A stretch of 64,000 bases of DNA from Beijerinckia indica subsp. indica ATCC 9039 (GCF_000019845.1 NC_010581.1:935501-999500), one strand, 5' to 3'; positions 42,894 through 52,297 are shown, counted from the stretch's first letter. Notes: generated by a model not told the origin, from the sequence alone. Program-made: numbers and translations.

Positions 42894-43838
42894 TTGTTTT
42901 CGTTCCATGGCTCGAACCCGTTCCGTTCGGGCCATGCCCGCCCTTGGATCCTGCCTTTGTCCTCTCCCGCCGTCCTGGTCGAGCGCGCGCCCGCGAAGAT
43001 CAATCTCACCTTGCATGTGCTCGGCCGCAGTGATGATGGCTGGCATCAGCTCGAAAGCCTTGTCGCTTTTTCCTGTGGCGGGGATCAGCTTTCCCTGACG
43101 CCTGGCGAGCCGCTTGGCCTGACGCTTGAAGGACCGACGGCTCCCTTGGCCGGCGACAATGATCAGAATCTGGTTCTCAAGGCGGCTCGCAATCTCGGCC
43201 AGCAGATCGAAAATCTGAAATTCGGCGCCTTTCATCTCGTCAAACGCCTCCCGGTTGCGGCGGGCATTGGTGGCGGTTCGTCGGATGCGGCGGCAGCCCT
43301 TCGCCTTTTGGCGCGGACCAATGGGATCCCCCTCGATGATCCGCGCCTGATGGCCGCAGCGCGCGCGACTGGCGCCGATGTCCCCGTGTGTCTCGAACGG
43401 CGGGCACGCATGATGCGCGGTGTCGGCGAGCAACTTGGCGAGCCGCTTCCTTTGCCTCCGCTCGTCGGGTTGATTGTCAATCCGGGGCAGGCGCTCGAAA
43501 CCAAGGCCGTGTTTTCCCGCATGAATCTCACGCCTGGATCGCAGACCCATTATGGCCCGCATCCGGCTTTTTCTCCGAACCTTGACAGCTCTGGCTTCCT
43601 CGCCCTTCTGCGCAAGGGCCGTAACGATATGGAAGACGCGGCCTCGGTCCTGGCCCCGGTCATTGGCGATGTGCTGGCCATTCTCTCGGCGGCGCGTGGT
43701 TGCCAGCTCGCGCGCATGTCCGGGTCCGGCGCGACCTGTTTTGCGCTTTTTTCCGATTGTCGCGCCGCCGCCAAGGCCAAGAAAGTGATTTTGCAAGCGC
43801 ATCCCAACTGGTGGGTCAAGAGCTGCGCCTTTCGATAA
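42894..43838 (+). CDS. ispE: 4-diphosphocytidyl-2-C-methyl-D-erythritol kinase
   Basis: GHMP kinase of the non-mevalonate isoprenoid pathway; phosphorylates the 2-hydroxyl of CDP-methylerythritol. The N-terminal ERAPAKINLTLHVLGRSDDG substrate motif and the ATP-binding loop PVAAGIGGGSSDAAAALRLL (about 120-139) are intact, as is the C-terminal MSGSGATCFALF glycine motif. Start is uncertain: TTG at 42894 follows AAAAGGA, but the conserved region begins only at about residue 28, so TTG at 42957 is also possible and gives a more usual length of about 293. Its product feeds the polyprenyl synthase encoded a few kb upstream. Confidence 0.92.
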   Translation: MFSFHGSNPFRSGHARPWILPLSSPAVLVERAPAKINLTLHVLGRSDDGWHQLESLVAFSCGGDQLSLTPGEPLGLTLEGPTAPLAGDNDQNLVLKAARNLGQQIENLKFGAFHLVKRLPVAAGIGGGSSDAAAALRLLARTNGIPLDDPRLMAAARATGADVPVCLERRARMMRGVGEQLGEPLPLPPLVGLIVNPGQALETKAVFSRMNLTPGSQTHYGPHPAFSPNLDSSGFLALLRKGRNDMEDAASVLAPVIGDVLAILSAARGCQLARMSGSGATCFALFSDCRAAAKAKKVILQAHPNWWVKSCAFR

Positions 43839-43971
43839 ACTGGCGCTTTTTCAAAGAGATAAGATTGTCTGTAAATTCTATAAAAAGCCTTTTAAAATGA
43901 AAAGTTATGGCTAAGCTCTTGCTGAGCTATATAGGGGGCGATACGCTGTCGCGGTTCTTGAGGGGAAAACC

Positions 43972-46122
43972 GTGTATCGTCCTTTTTGTGTCGTCGATCT
44001 CCGCATGTTCGTTTGCCTCGGATTGATCGATATGTCTGTCTCTGTCTCGGCGGCCCGCGCTGAAGATACACAGATCCAGCTTGCGCCCGTGACTATCTCA
44101 GCCGAAGCGTCTGCTCCTTCTCTTTCCTCTGTCGAAGGCGGCTATCGCGTCAAGACGGCGTCCCTCGGCCCCTTCGGCGAGGTGCCCGTCGTGAATACGC
44201 CCTTTTCGATCACGATTGTTCCCTCTGATCTCGCCAAAAACCAGCAATTGCTGAGTGTGCGCGAGGCCTTTCGTCTGATCCCTTCGGTTCAGGGCGAAAA
44301 TATCCGGCCTCAGACACGAGGCATGCAGGCCGGTGTTGTGCAGAATACACGGATCGACGGGCTGAACATTGCGGCAACGACCGATTATCCGATTGAGCAA
44401 TTCGACCGGATCGAAGTGTTGAACGGCTTATCGAGTGCCATTTATGGTCCGTCCAATCCCGCTGGCACCTTCAATTTCGTGCTCAAACGTCCGACCGATG
44501 TGCCCTTGCATGAATTGACCTTCGGCTATCTTTCGCAAACATCCTGGCTCGGTCATGCTGATGTCGGTGGCTATCTCGATGAGGGAAAGCATTTCGCCTA
44601 TCGGTTGAATCTCTTGAATCAGAACGGCGAAAATTATGTCAACGGCAGTCAGTTGAAACGACAGCTCGCGAGCTTGGCCTTCGACGTTCATATTACGCCT
44701 GAAACGGTCGTGGAGACCAACGCCAGCTTCTACAATTATGTCACCAAGGGACTGCCCGGCACCTTTGCCCTCGCCTCGAAAGTCGCCTTTCCGGCGGCGC
44801 CCGATCCGACGCGGCTGGGCTATGGCCAGCCCAATGGGGGGGACGACAATCAGACGCTCATTCTCGGTGGGCGGCTCAAACATGATTTCAGCCAGGATTG
44901 GCATTTGACGGCCGGAATCCTGCGCCAGTCCAATGACCGAGCCTCAACGGTTCCGACCAATACGATCACCAATAATAGCGGCGCTTATACAACGACCGCG
45001 GCGACTACCACTTATTCTTTGGATACGGTCTTGAGCAATCAAGTCGCTTTGAACGGCCGTTTTTTCACAGGTCCTGTCTCTCATGATTTCGTCATCGCTA
45101 ACAACGGCTTTCTATGGGATCGCTATACGCCTTTTCAAACCGGAGCGGTGACGCTCGGCAGCGCGAGTCTGAACAATCCCGCCATTTTTCCGGCGAAGGC
45201 CTTTCCCGATTTCAAGAACCGTTATCGCTCTGTCGAAACCCTTCAGCAATCGATCACCGTCGGTGATATCATTGGATTGACGGATCAATGGGCGGTGCAA
45301 TTCGCCATCAGCCAAAGCTGGATCAATGCGCAGAATTTCAACAAAACTGGCGTGATGACCAGCAATTACAATACGAGCGGTGTCAGTCCGACGGCGAGTC
45401 TCTTGTTCAAGCCTTATCAGAACATGACTGCCTATCTCACTTATGCGGAAAATCTGCAACAAGGTGATAGCGCCCCGGCCGGCGTGGCCAATGCAGGCAA
45501 TGTGCTCGCGCCCTATCGCGCCAAGCAATGGGAACTGGGCTATAAGGTCGATCTCGATAAAATCAATCTCCGTGCCGCGCTTTTCCAGATTCAGCGTCCC
45601 TATGCCTATACCGTGAATAATGTCTTCGGTATCAACGGGTCCCAAATCAATCGCGGAATTGAACTGACGGCCGCAGGCAAATTGACTGATGATTTGACTG
45701 TATTCGGCGGTCTCTCGCTGCTTGATCCACGCCTTTATGATACCGGTTCGGTTACGACAACAGGCAAACAGATTCTTGGTCTGTCGCATGTCATGTTCAA
45801 TGTTCTCCTGGATTATCAGGTTCCGGTAGTGCCTGGCCTCGCCTTCAACGCCAATGTCAATTTTGCCAGTGACCGGCCGGGCGATTATGCGAATACGACC
45901 TTCGTCAATGGCTATGTCGTCGCTGATCTTGGCATGCGTTACGTCACGAAGATCTTCGAGCGGCCGGTGACCTGGCGTCTCAATGTTTATAATATCGCCG
46001 ATGCCCATTATTGGGCGAATGTCGCGCCGAGTGGCCAGAACGGCTACAACAGCACGGACAACGGGACAGGAACGCTGGGTGCGCCGCGCACTGTCAGATT
46101 ATCCATGCAGATGGATTTTTGA
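43972..46122 (+). CDS. TonB-dependent outer membrane receptor
   Basis: 716-residue receptor with signal peptide (cleavage near AARA-EDTQ), an N-terminal plug domain (about 70-180, NTPFSITIVPSDLAKNQQLL, QTRGMQAGVVQNTRIDGL, FDRIEVLNGLSSAIYGPSNPAGTFNFVLK) and a 22-strand barrel ending in an aromatic residue (RLSMQMDF). It belongs to the ferric-siderophore-receptor-like group, but the ligand is not readable. GTG start after TTGAGGGG. The next gene, a ModA-like binding protein, begins 3 nt after its stop, so the ligand may be an oxyanion or a chelate of molybdenum, tungsten or another metal rather than iron. No Fur box was identified upstream. Confidence 0.9.
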   Translation: MYRPFCVVDLRMFVCLGLIDMSVSVSAARAEDTQIQLAPVTISAEASAPSLSSVEGGYRVKTASLGPFGEVPVVNTPFSITIVPSDLAKNQQLLSVREAFRLIPSVQGENIRPQTRGMQAGVVQNTRIDGLNIAATTDYPIEQFDRIEVLNGLSSAIYGPSNPAGTFNFVLKRPTDVPLHELTFGYLSQTSWLGHADVGGYLDEGKHFAYRLNLLNQNGENYVNGSQLKRQLASLAFDVHITPETVVETNASFYNYVTKGLPGTFALASKVAFPAAPDPTRLGYGQPNGGDDNQTLILGGRLKHDFSQDWHLTAGILRQSNDRASTVPTNTITNNSGAYTTTAATTTYSLDTVLSNQVALNGRFFTGPVSHDFVIANNGFLWDRYTPFQTGAVTLGSASLNNPAIFPAKAFPDFKNRYRSVETLQQSITVGDIIGLTDQWAVQFAISQSWINAQNFNKTGVMTSNYNTSGVSPTASLLFKPYQNMTAYLTYAENLQQGDSAPAGVANAGNVLAPYRAKQWELGYKVDLDKINLRAALFQIQRPYAYTVNNVFGINGSQINRGIELTAAGKLTDDLTVFGGLSLLDPRLYDTGSVTTTGKQILGLSHVMFNVLLDYQVPVVPGLAFNANVNFASDRPGDYANTTFVNGYVVADLGMRYVTKIFERPVTWRLNVYNIADAHYWANVAPSGQNGYNSTDNGTGTLGAPRTVRLSMQMDF

Positions 46123-46125
46123 ACC

Positions 46126-47013
46126 ATGATGAAGCCAATGATCGCGCGCATTGTGTTCTTGGTTTTGAGCCTTGCGTCCCACGGTCTCGCCCTAGCGCAA
46201 GAGGCGAGCCCGGCCAGATCATCTCCATCCCCATCTTCTCCGTCCCCTTTGCGTGTCTATGCCGCAAGCAGCCTCGGGGGAGCGCTCAAGTCTGTGGCGA
46301 CACGCTACGAGAATGAGACGGGTGAGAAAATCGATATTTTCCTCGGCCCTGCTGGATTGCTCCTCGAAAAGATCGAGAATGGGGGCGATGCTGAACTCTT
46401 CCTCTCGGCTAATATGAAACATCCGGCGCAACTCGCCAGAGAAGGGAGGGGCCTGCCGCCGGTTGTCTTTACGCGCAATGCCATGTGTGTGCTGGCCAAG
46501 CCCGGTTTTGGCCTGACCTCGGACAATCTCCTGGATAAATTGCTTGACCCAGCAACCAGGATCGGGACCTCGACACCGCATGCTGATCCTGGCGGTGATT
46601 ATGCCTGGGCTTTGTTCGCGAAGGCGGAGTATGTGCATCCGGGTGCGCAAAAAATTCTTGAAGACAAGGCACAAAAGCTGGTTGGTGGTGAGATCTTGCC
46701 GCAGCCTGGCAGTCAGCCAGGAGCCAACCAGGGCGGCAGTCCGGTCAAGCATTTTCTGACGGATGGGACGGTCGATACATTTATCGGCTATTGCAGCCGG
46801 CGCGAGGCGAAGCCGGATCCGGATTTCAGTGCCGTGAGGACACCCGAAAACCTGACAATTGCCGTTGACTACGGCCTGACGCCTCTCTCAGCGCCACCGC
46901 CCGAGCGGCAATTGGCGGCGCAGCGATTTGCACTCTATCTTCTTACGCCTAAGGCCCAGGCGATCCTTGCCGATTATGGTTTCACGCCGGTGACGGGACT
47001 TTCGCGACCGTAA
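46126..47013 (+). CDS. Periplasmic substrate-binding protein, ModA (molybdate)-like
   Basis: 295 residues with a signal peptide (cleavage near ALA-QEAS) and a Ser/Pro-rich linker, then a class II solute-binding fold: LRVYAASSLGGALKSVATRYENETG, FLGPAGLLLEKIENGGDAELFLSA, GTSTPHADPGGDYAWALF. These match the ModA/molybdate-binding group, where AASS and the STP-DP-GDYAW segment contact the oxyanion. No ModB permease or ModC ATPase follows; the next gene is convergent. Coupling to the TonB-dependent receptor suggests it receives a ligand from the outer membrane. ATG choice between 46126 and 46129 is open. Confidence 0.82.
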   Translation: MMKPMIARIVFLVLSLASHGLALAQEASPARSSPSPSSPSPLRVYAASSLGGALKSVATRYENETGEKIDIFLGPAGLLLEKIENGGDAELFLSANMKHPAQLAREGRGLPPVVFTRNAMCVLAKPGFGLTSDNLLDKLLDPATRIGTSTPHADPGGDYAWALFAKAEYVHPGAQKILEDKAQKLVGGEILPQPGSQPGANQGGSPVKHFLTDGTVDTFIGYCSRREAKPDPDFSAVRTPENLTIAVDYGLTPLSAPPPERQLAAQRFALYLLTPKAQAILADYGFTPVTGLSRP

Positions 47014-47025
47014 AGAACCACATGG

Positions 47026-47745
47026 TCATCGGCTGAAGATTGAGGCGATGACCGGGACCAGAATGTCTTCCTCGACAATGGCGCCAGCGTAACCGGATTG
47101 CCTGGCCTTCTCATGAAGCAAAAGGCCAGTTTCCGGGGTTGAAGTCGGGTTTTCCCCATTCTGGCCGGGATGTGAGTATTGAATCAAAGCTGGCACATGG
47201 GCGGATGCGGCGGCGAGAACCACTTGCGCTTTTGCGAGAGCCAGAGGAGATCCAGTGTCTTCTTCTTTCGAGGAAACAGTCCACTCGATGTTTAGAGCCG
47301 TCGCGAGACGAGCCGGCGAATGAATGAGCCCGGCAAGGCGTGGGCTTGCCTTTGTGTATGTATGTAAGGTGAAACAGGCAGCGGGCGTCTCCCCCGCCTC
47401 GGCGAAAATCATTAATTTGCCATCGGCAAAGCCGTTGAGTGTTTCATGAACGGCGAGCTTGCAACCAAGATGCTGCACATCCATACGGCCGGAACAGGTG
47501 GGCAGCACGATGCCATCGGGGGCATGTGGCATGACGAGGGCCAGATCCTCGTCTATTCTTGCATTCTCAATCGGCGCGACTCTGATGAGCAGAGGTATGG
47601 CGAGAGACGAGCGTATCTTGCGCAGAGATTCCGAGAAACTGGCACGCTCCTCTGGCGTATCGGGCAAGGTCATGATCAAGCCGTCTGCGCCGTTCGTCGC
47701 ATCAGGCTCGAAATTTTCGATCGATCGGGAGAGAAGGACACGCAT
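47026..47745 (-). CDS. Degenerate HpcH/HpaI aldolase (CitE)-like protein
   Basis: About 239 residues, a TIM-barrel relative of citrate-lyase beta subunits. The expected N-terminus RSLLFVPG with GADAVILDLEDAV is replaced by MRVLLSRSI and GADGLIMTLPDTP, the RVN substrate-arginine segment by IRVAPIENAR, and the IE-metal segment by IFAEAGETPAA. Key acidic ligands of the active enzymes are therefore only partly present, so catalysis is doubtful. The frame is open to a TTG at 47802 that overlaps the Nudix stop; the ATG at 47745 gives the CitE-like N-terminus and is preceded by AGGCGAG. Last gene of the minus-strand NAD-related operon. Confidence 0.68.
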   Translation of the reverse strand: MRVLLSRSIENFEPDATNGADGLIMTLPDTPEERASFSESLRKIRSSLAIPLLIRVAPIENARIDEDLALVMPHAPDGIVLPTCSGRMDVQHLGCKLAVHETLNGFADGKLMIFAEAGETPAACFTLHTYTKASPRLAGLIHSPARLATALNIEWTVSSKEEDTGSPLALAKAQVVLAAASAHVPALIQYSHPGQNGENPTSTPETGLLLHEKARQSGYAGAIVEEDILVPVIASIFSR

Positions 47746-47798
47746 GACATGCTCGCCTGCACCAACAATCATGCTTATGACTGTTGGTTTAACAAAGC

Positions 47799-48380
47799 TC
47801 AATCCTGCATGACATTATGCAGCTTGGCATAAAACAAAAGCACGATGGTCTTGGCGTCGCTGATCTCGCCTGTCTCAATCATGGCGAGGGCCTCGTCGAG
47901 TGTCGGCTCCAGAATTTCAATATCCTCGGCCTCGGTGGCGAGGCCTCCGCCCGGCCCGACGCGTTGGTCCTGATGATAGGGCGCGGCAAAATAGAAAATT
48001 TTTTCGGCGAAGCAGCCGGGACTTGAATAGGCTGAGAACAAAAACTGGGGATTTGCGATGGCGAAACCGGTTTCCTCACGAACTTCCCGCACGATGCATT
48101 GATGCGGTTCATCCCCTTCGAGCTTGCCGGCACAGACCTCGACGAGGCTCGTGCGAGCATCGCCAATATAGGCGGGCAGGCGGAACTGACGCACAAGCAG
48201 CACGCGTGAACGCGAGGCATCATAAAGAAGAATGGCGGCGCCATGACCCGTGTCATAGAGCTCGCGGACCACGTCCTGCTTCTCGCCATTGAAACGTTTG
48301 CGATCGATCACAATCCGCTCGAGCCGCCCAAAGCCCTCTGACAACAGTTTGCGGCCGAGAATGCGGAGGGAGCCTGGCAT
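47799..48380 (-). CDS. Nudix hydrolase, ADP-ribose pyrophosphatase-like
   Basis: 193 residues. Hydrolyses nucleoside diphosphates linked to another group; by resemblance to NudF/NudE the likely substrate is ADP-ribose or a related sugar nucleotide. The Nudix box begins AGKLEGDEPHQ and continues REVREETGF, one residue shorter than the strict consensus in the first spacer but with the REVREE metal ligands intact. N-terminal and C-terminal flanks (GHGAAILLYD, VLLVRQFRLP) fit the ADP-ribose group. It begins 3 nt after the NAD kinase stop, pointing to co-expression in NAD turnover. Confidence 0.87.
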   Translation of the reverse strand: MPGSLRILGRKLLSEGFGRLERIVIDRKRFNGEKQDVVRELYDTGHGAAILLYDASRSRVLLVRQFRLPAYIGDARTSLVEVCAGKLEGDEPHQCIVREVREETGFAIANPQFLFSAYSSPGCFAEKIFYFAAPYHQDQRVGPGGGLATEAEDIEILEPTLDEALAMIETGEISDAKTIVLLFYAKLHNVMQD

Positions 48381-48383
48381 ATA

Positions 48384-49175
48384 TCAATATCCGAATTGTT
48401 CGCGCAGAATCTGTTCGTTCAGCGAATGACCAGGATCATGCAGCAAGACGAGGCCCGTTGCGTGATCCATGTCGATCGTGACACGAGCGACATGGCGAAT
48501 TTCATAATGATCGGCCACCGCAGATACGGGCCTTTTATCGGCATCGAGAACGGTGATTGTCACGGTGACCTTGTCGCGCAGGAGGGCGCCACGCCAGCCG
48601 CGCGGCCGAAACGGTGAAATCGGCGTCAATGCGACCATGGCGGCGTCGAGCGGCAGGATCGGTCCATGCGCGGAAAGATTATAAGCCGTTGAACCGACTG
48701 GCGTGGCGAGCAAAATGCCGTCGGCCACGAGTTCGCTCAAACGTTCCTGGCCATTGATCGAAATACGTAGCTTGGCGGTCTGATAGGTCTGGCGGAACAG
48801 ATAGACCTCATTGATGGCGCGTGCCTTGATCTCCATGCCGCGTGTATCCACCGCATTCATGCGCAGGGGATGGACGACCGAGGCTTCTGCTTCTTCCAGT
48901 CGCTTTTCGAGATCCTCCAGGCGGAATTCATTCATGAGAAAACCGACCGAGCCGCGATTCATGCCATAAATCGGTTTGGAACGTCCCATGAAACGATGCA
49001 GGGTTTGCAGCATCAGACCGTCACCGCCCAGGGCGACGATGACATCGGCCTCTTCCGGATTGACATTGCCATAAAGAATCACAAGTTCGCGCATCGCTTC
49101 GGCGGCGTCAGGCGTGGAAGCAGCGATAAAGGCGATGCGTTCAAAACGGCGCTGTTGCGGCAAGATCATGCCCAT
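48384..49175 (-). CDS. nadK: NAD kinase
   Basis: Phosphorylates NAD to NADP with ATP. 263 residues, alphaproteobacterial size. Conserved motifs: VIVALGGDGLMLQTLH (G50-G53), GMNRGSVGFLMN, INEVYLFRQ and ADGILLATPVGSTAYNLSAHGPI. Located between a histidine phosphatase gene and the Nudix gene, all on the minus strand with short gaps, so the enzymes that make NADP and degrade ADP-ribose appear to be expressed together. Start ATG at 49175; a second in-frame ATG two codons later (MILPQ) is possible. Confidence 0.95.
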   Translation of the reverse strand: MGMILPQQRRFERIAFIAASTPDAAEAMRELVILYGNVNPEEADVIVALGGDGLMLQTLHRFMGRSKPIYGMNRGSVGFLMNEFRLEDLEKRLEEAEASVVHPLRMNAVDTRGMEIKARAINEVYLFRQTYQTAKLRISINGQERLSELVADGILLATPVGSTAYNLSAHGPILPLDAAMVALTPISPFRPRGWRGALLRDKVTVTITVLDADKRPVSAVADHYEIRHVARVTIDMDHATGLVLLHDPGHSLNEQILREQFGY

Positions 49176-49250
49176 GATTGGAGGGAAAGGATGAAGCTGG
49201 CGGCTCGGGAATATCCTCTTGCCTCACAAAGGATGGCATGAGGGCGGACG

Positions 49251-49820
49251 CTAGATGACGGTTTCTGGATCCTCGGCCAGCAAGCGTTGCGGCACTTGCC
49301 GGAAGCTCCAGCCTTGATCGCCACGGTCGAACACCCAGACTGTCGAGAAATGATCGATCGGCCATTTCTGTGGTGCCGTCGTGGTGTCGCCAAGAATCAG
49401 ATTGGCGATGGTTGGGAGCTTATTGTGCTTCCAGGAAATGAGCACGACACCTTCCTTGCCACGGGCCACCTCGACCAGCCCCTGTTCTTCTCCTTCGGCG
49501 AAATCGACATTGACTGGCACCTTCAGAAAGTCGGACAGCGGCCAAAGCGTCTGCTGCGGCCGCAAACTGCTATTGGTTGGCAGAGCCTTACAGGCAAATA
49601 AGGCGCTTGGCCGAGCAATGGCGCTCTCTGGTTCGGTCTTTTCGGGCAATGGGTCAAAAAAACGCACCAGAGCTCCGGCACGCTGCCATCCGCGTACAGA
49701 AAGCGAATCCTTGCTTTTCGTTCCGTCCGGCGCCACGCCGCGAATGACCGGCGGGAGTTGGGCCGGGTCCTTGCCGGGCTTTTCCGAATGGCGAATCAAC
49801 ATAATTTTCGACGCGGGCAT
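49251..49820 (-). CDS. Histidine phosphatase superfamily protein
   Basis: About 189 residues. The phosphohistidine motif IMLIRHSEKP is near the N-terminus and the second catalytic His is probably in VVLISWKHNKLP; an SVRGWQRAGALVRFF segment matches the family's third motif, and a Glu-containing loop (DFAEGEEQGL) lies between. The spacing is that of small phosphoglycerate-mutase-like phosphatases of uncertain substrate. Frame open to 49868, but ATG at 49820 (MPASKIMLIRH) fits the domain start. It is the first gene of the NAD kinase operon, 75 nt upstream of nadK. Confidence 0.78.
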   Translation of the reverse strand: MPASKIMLIRHSEKPGKDPAQLPPVIRGVAPDGTKSKDSLSVRGWQRAGALVRFFDPLPEKTEPESAIARPSALFACKALPTNSSLRPQQTLWPLSDFLKVPVNVDFAEGEEQGLVEVARGKEGVVLISWKHNKLPTIANLILGDTTTAPQKWPIDHFSTVWVFDRGDQGWSFRQVPQRLLAEDPETVI

Positions 49821-50144
49821 GGAGGAGGGCCTGGAAGAAACAAAGGGAGTGATGGGATCGGAGAGCAAGGGAGGGGTATTCCCCCTTTACGAGAGAAGTT
49901 CGGATTATAACGAAAAGGCAAGGGATTTTTGTTAAGCCGTTGCGAGGTTTAAGAAAATACGTCGCATAAAACGAGGACCTCTGTTGCGCCTTCAAACGCG
50001 ATGGGGATTTATACAGCATCAATCTCGCAAATGCGCCGTACTTTTAGGTAAATTCTCTGTAGTTTCAGTAGTTTCAAACTTATGGACCATAGGCCAAAAC
50101 GCTAAACGCTTTTGGCGCCGATTTGTTCGCTTGTGGAAAGTCCG
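49821..50144. other. Divergent intergenic region between the histidine phosphatase gene and nagZ
   Basis: No supported gene. Starts of two divergent units face away from it, so it should hold both promoters. Moderately AT-rich around 49900-50060. No clear consensus boxes were identified. Confidence 0.4.
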
Positions 50145-51257
50145 ATGCTCCAGAATATCCGCGCCCGAAATTCCATTGCTGAAGTCGGCACTCATTTTCT
50201 CGTTGGTCTGCGGCCGACGCCAGAACTGCATGATCAGGATCGGGCCTTGCTGGCTGATCTGCGGCCGGCAGGGGTCATCCTCTATAAAAGCAATTTTCGG
50301 CATGACCTGCCTTATGCGCAATGGCTCGAAATCCATGCGCGGCTCATCGAAGACATTTACGCGGCTTGCGGTCGGGAGCATCTCTGGATCGGCATCGACC
50401 ATGAGGGTGGCCGGGTGTGCCGGACGCCGGCGCCAATCACGCGTTTTGCCTATGCGGCGCATTGGGGCGATTGTGCCGCCGCCGTGGGGCAGGCGATGGG
50501 CTGCGAACTCGCCTCGCTCGGCATCAATCTGAATTTCGCACCGGTCCTCGACATTCACACTAATCCGGCCAATCCCGTGATCGGCGAGCGGGCCTTCGCC
50601 ACGACGCCCGAGGCGGTGACGCCGCTGGCGCTTGGTTTCCTGCGGGCCATGCAGGCGGAAAATGTTCTCGGCTGCGGCAAGCATTTTCCAGGGCATGGCG
50701 ACACATCAGTCGATTCGCATTATGGCCTGCCGAGCCAGAATTGTAGCCTCGAAGATTTGCGGCAGCGTGAATTGAAGCCCTTCATCGCCGCAATCGAGGC
50801 CGGCCTTTCGATGATCATGACCTCGCATATTCTGTTTCCGGCGATCGATCCCGATTTTCCGGTGACGCTTTCGCGGCGTTTCTGCACTGAACTGTTGCGC
50901 GAGGAATTGGGCTATTCCGGCGTCGTCGTTTCGGACGATATCGGCATGGGTGCGATGAATCAGTTTTTTGCCGAGCCCACGGCCGCCGCGCGTCTCATCG
51001 CGGCGGGCTGCGATCTTCTCATGGTCTGCGCCCATTGGACCGAGACGGAGCGGGTTCGGGATTTCGCGGAAAGCATTGTGCGGGCGCGCGATAAAGGTGA
51101 GATCACACCCGATCAACTGACCGTATCAAAGGTGCGGATCGATGGTTTGCTCAGCCAGGCGCCGCGCAATCCTGTACGGACTCTGGCCCCTCAGATTTTC
51201 GCGCGCCATGCAGAAGCTGGCCCTCTGTTCGCGGCCAAGACGGTCGAGGTGATTTAA
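50145..51257 (+). CDS. nagZ: Beta-N-acetylhexosaminidase (GH3)
   Basis: Cytoplasmic peptidoglycan-recycling enzyme that removes N-acetylglucosamine from anhydromuropeptides. 370 residues. The GH3 NagZ motif CGKHFPGHGDTSVDSH (K179-D186) supplies the acid/base His loop and SDDIGMGA holds the nucleophile D264. IDHEGGRVCR is the substrate-binding segment. Frame open to 50112; ATG at 50145 is preceded by TGGAAAG and gives the family N-terminus. Single gene in its orientation here. Confidence 0.94.
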   Translation: MLQNIRARNSIAEVGTHFLVGLRPTPELHDQDRALLADLRPAGVILYKSNFRHDLPYAQWLEIHARLIEDIYAACGREHLWIGIDHEGGRVCRTPAPITRFAYAAHWGDCAAAVGQAMGCELASLGINLNFAPVLDIHTNPANPVIGERAFATTPEAVTPLALGFLRAMQAENVLGCGKHFPGHGDTSVDSHYGLPSQNCSLEDLRQRELKPFIAAIEAGLSMIMTSHILFPAIDPDFPVTLSRRFCTELLREELGYSGVVVSDDIGMGAMNQFFAEPTAAARLIAAGCDLLMVCAHWTETERVRDFAESIVRARDKGEITPDQLTVSKVRIDGLLSQAPRNPVRTLAPQIFARHAEAGPLFAAKTVEVI

Positions 51258-51277
51258 ATCACTTGCCTTTGCGTCGG

Positions 51278-52297
51278 TCAGGATTTCGTCGCGGCATCGG
51301 CCTGGACGATTGGCTTTTTCGCCGGTGTGGCGTGCGAGCCACGCGCATAATGCTGGGCGATGATGGCGCAGATGAATAATTGAATCTGATGGAACAGCAT
51401 CAGAGGGAGCACGGCAAGCGTGACAGCCTGACCTGCGAAGAGAATATTCGCCATGGGGATGCCGCTGACGATGCTCTTCTTGGACCCGCAGAACACAATG
51501 ACGATTTCATCCTCCCGCGCGAAGCCGAGCCAGCGGCTGGTATAGGTCGTTGCCGCGAGCACGATGCATAAAAGGAGTGTGTCGGCGGCGAAGATAATGC
51601 CGAGATCGCCGAGGCTGAGCGCCGTCCAGACATTATTCACCATGCCGGCGCTGAACGCCGCATAGACGACGAGAAGAATCGAGCCGCGATCGACGAAGGA
51701 GGTCACGGCCTTGTGATGCCCGATCCAGGCGCCGATCCAAGGACGTAACACCTGACCGAGAACGAAGGGCACGAGAATCTGGATCACGAGATCCTCGATC
51801 GCCTTGGTGCTGAGACCGACACCTTTGCTGCTCAGCAACAGAGAGACCAAAGCCGGCGTGAGGAAAATGCCGAAAAAGCTGGAGGCTGAGGCGCTGCACA
51901 AGGCGGCGGGAACATTGCCGCCCGCTATGGAGGTGAAGGCGATGGACGATTGAACTGTGGAGGGGACGAGCGTCAGAAACAGGAGACCGACCGCGACCGG
52001 CTCTGACAGCCAGGAGCCGAGAAAATGCACGAGCCCGATGCCGAGCAGCGGAAACAGCACGAAAGTGCTGGCGAGCACCATGAGTTGCAAGCGCCAATGG
52101 GTGATGCCGGCGAGCACCGCTTCCGGCTTCAGCCGCGCGCCATAGAGGAAGAACAGCGCGAAAATGGCCGCATAGACGAGAGCATCGAGAAGAGAAATCG
52201 CCTCGCCCTTGGCCGGTAGGACGATGGCCAGACCAACGGCGATGAGGAGCCCGATGAGAAAAGGATCGAGCGGGATAAAACGGCGTAGAGCGGACAT
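51278..52297 (-). CDS. Bile acid:sodium symporter family transporter (YfeH/SLC10A7-like)
   Basis: 339-residue integral membrane protein with about ten helices, of the SBF/BASS fold. LVPSTVQSSIAFTSIAGGN is the conserved crossover region of helix 4 and GSKKSIVSGIPMANILF that of helix 9. By these motifs it belongs to the SBF-like group typified by E. coli YfeH, whose substrate is unknown. Converges on nagZ with 20 nt between stops. No operon partner. Confidence 0.87.
   Translation of the reverse strand: MSALRRFIPLDPFLIGLLIAVGLAIVLPAKGEAISLLDALVYAAIFALFFLYGARLKPEAVLAGITHWRLQLMVLASTFVLFPLLGIGLVHFLGSWLSEPVAVGLLFLTLVPSTVQSSIAFTSIAGGNVPAALCSASASSFFGIFLTPALVSLLLSSKGVGLSTKAIEDLVIQILVPFVLGQVLRPWIGAWIGHHKAVTSFVDRGSILLVVYAAFSAGMVNNVWTALSLGDLGIIFAADTLLLCIVLAATTYTSRWLGFAREDEIVIVFCGSKKSIVSGIPMANILFAGQAVTLAVLPLMLFHQIQLFICAIIAQHYARGSHATPAKKPIVQADAATKS

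Noticed and set aside
43860..43971. ModE-type operator upstream of the TonB-dependent receptor
   Set aside because: A GAGCTATATAGG segment loosely recalls the E. coli ModE half-site, but no symmetric second half is present.
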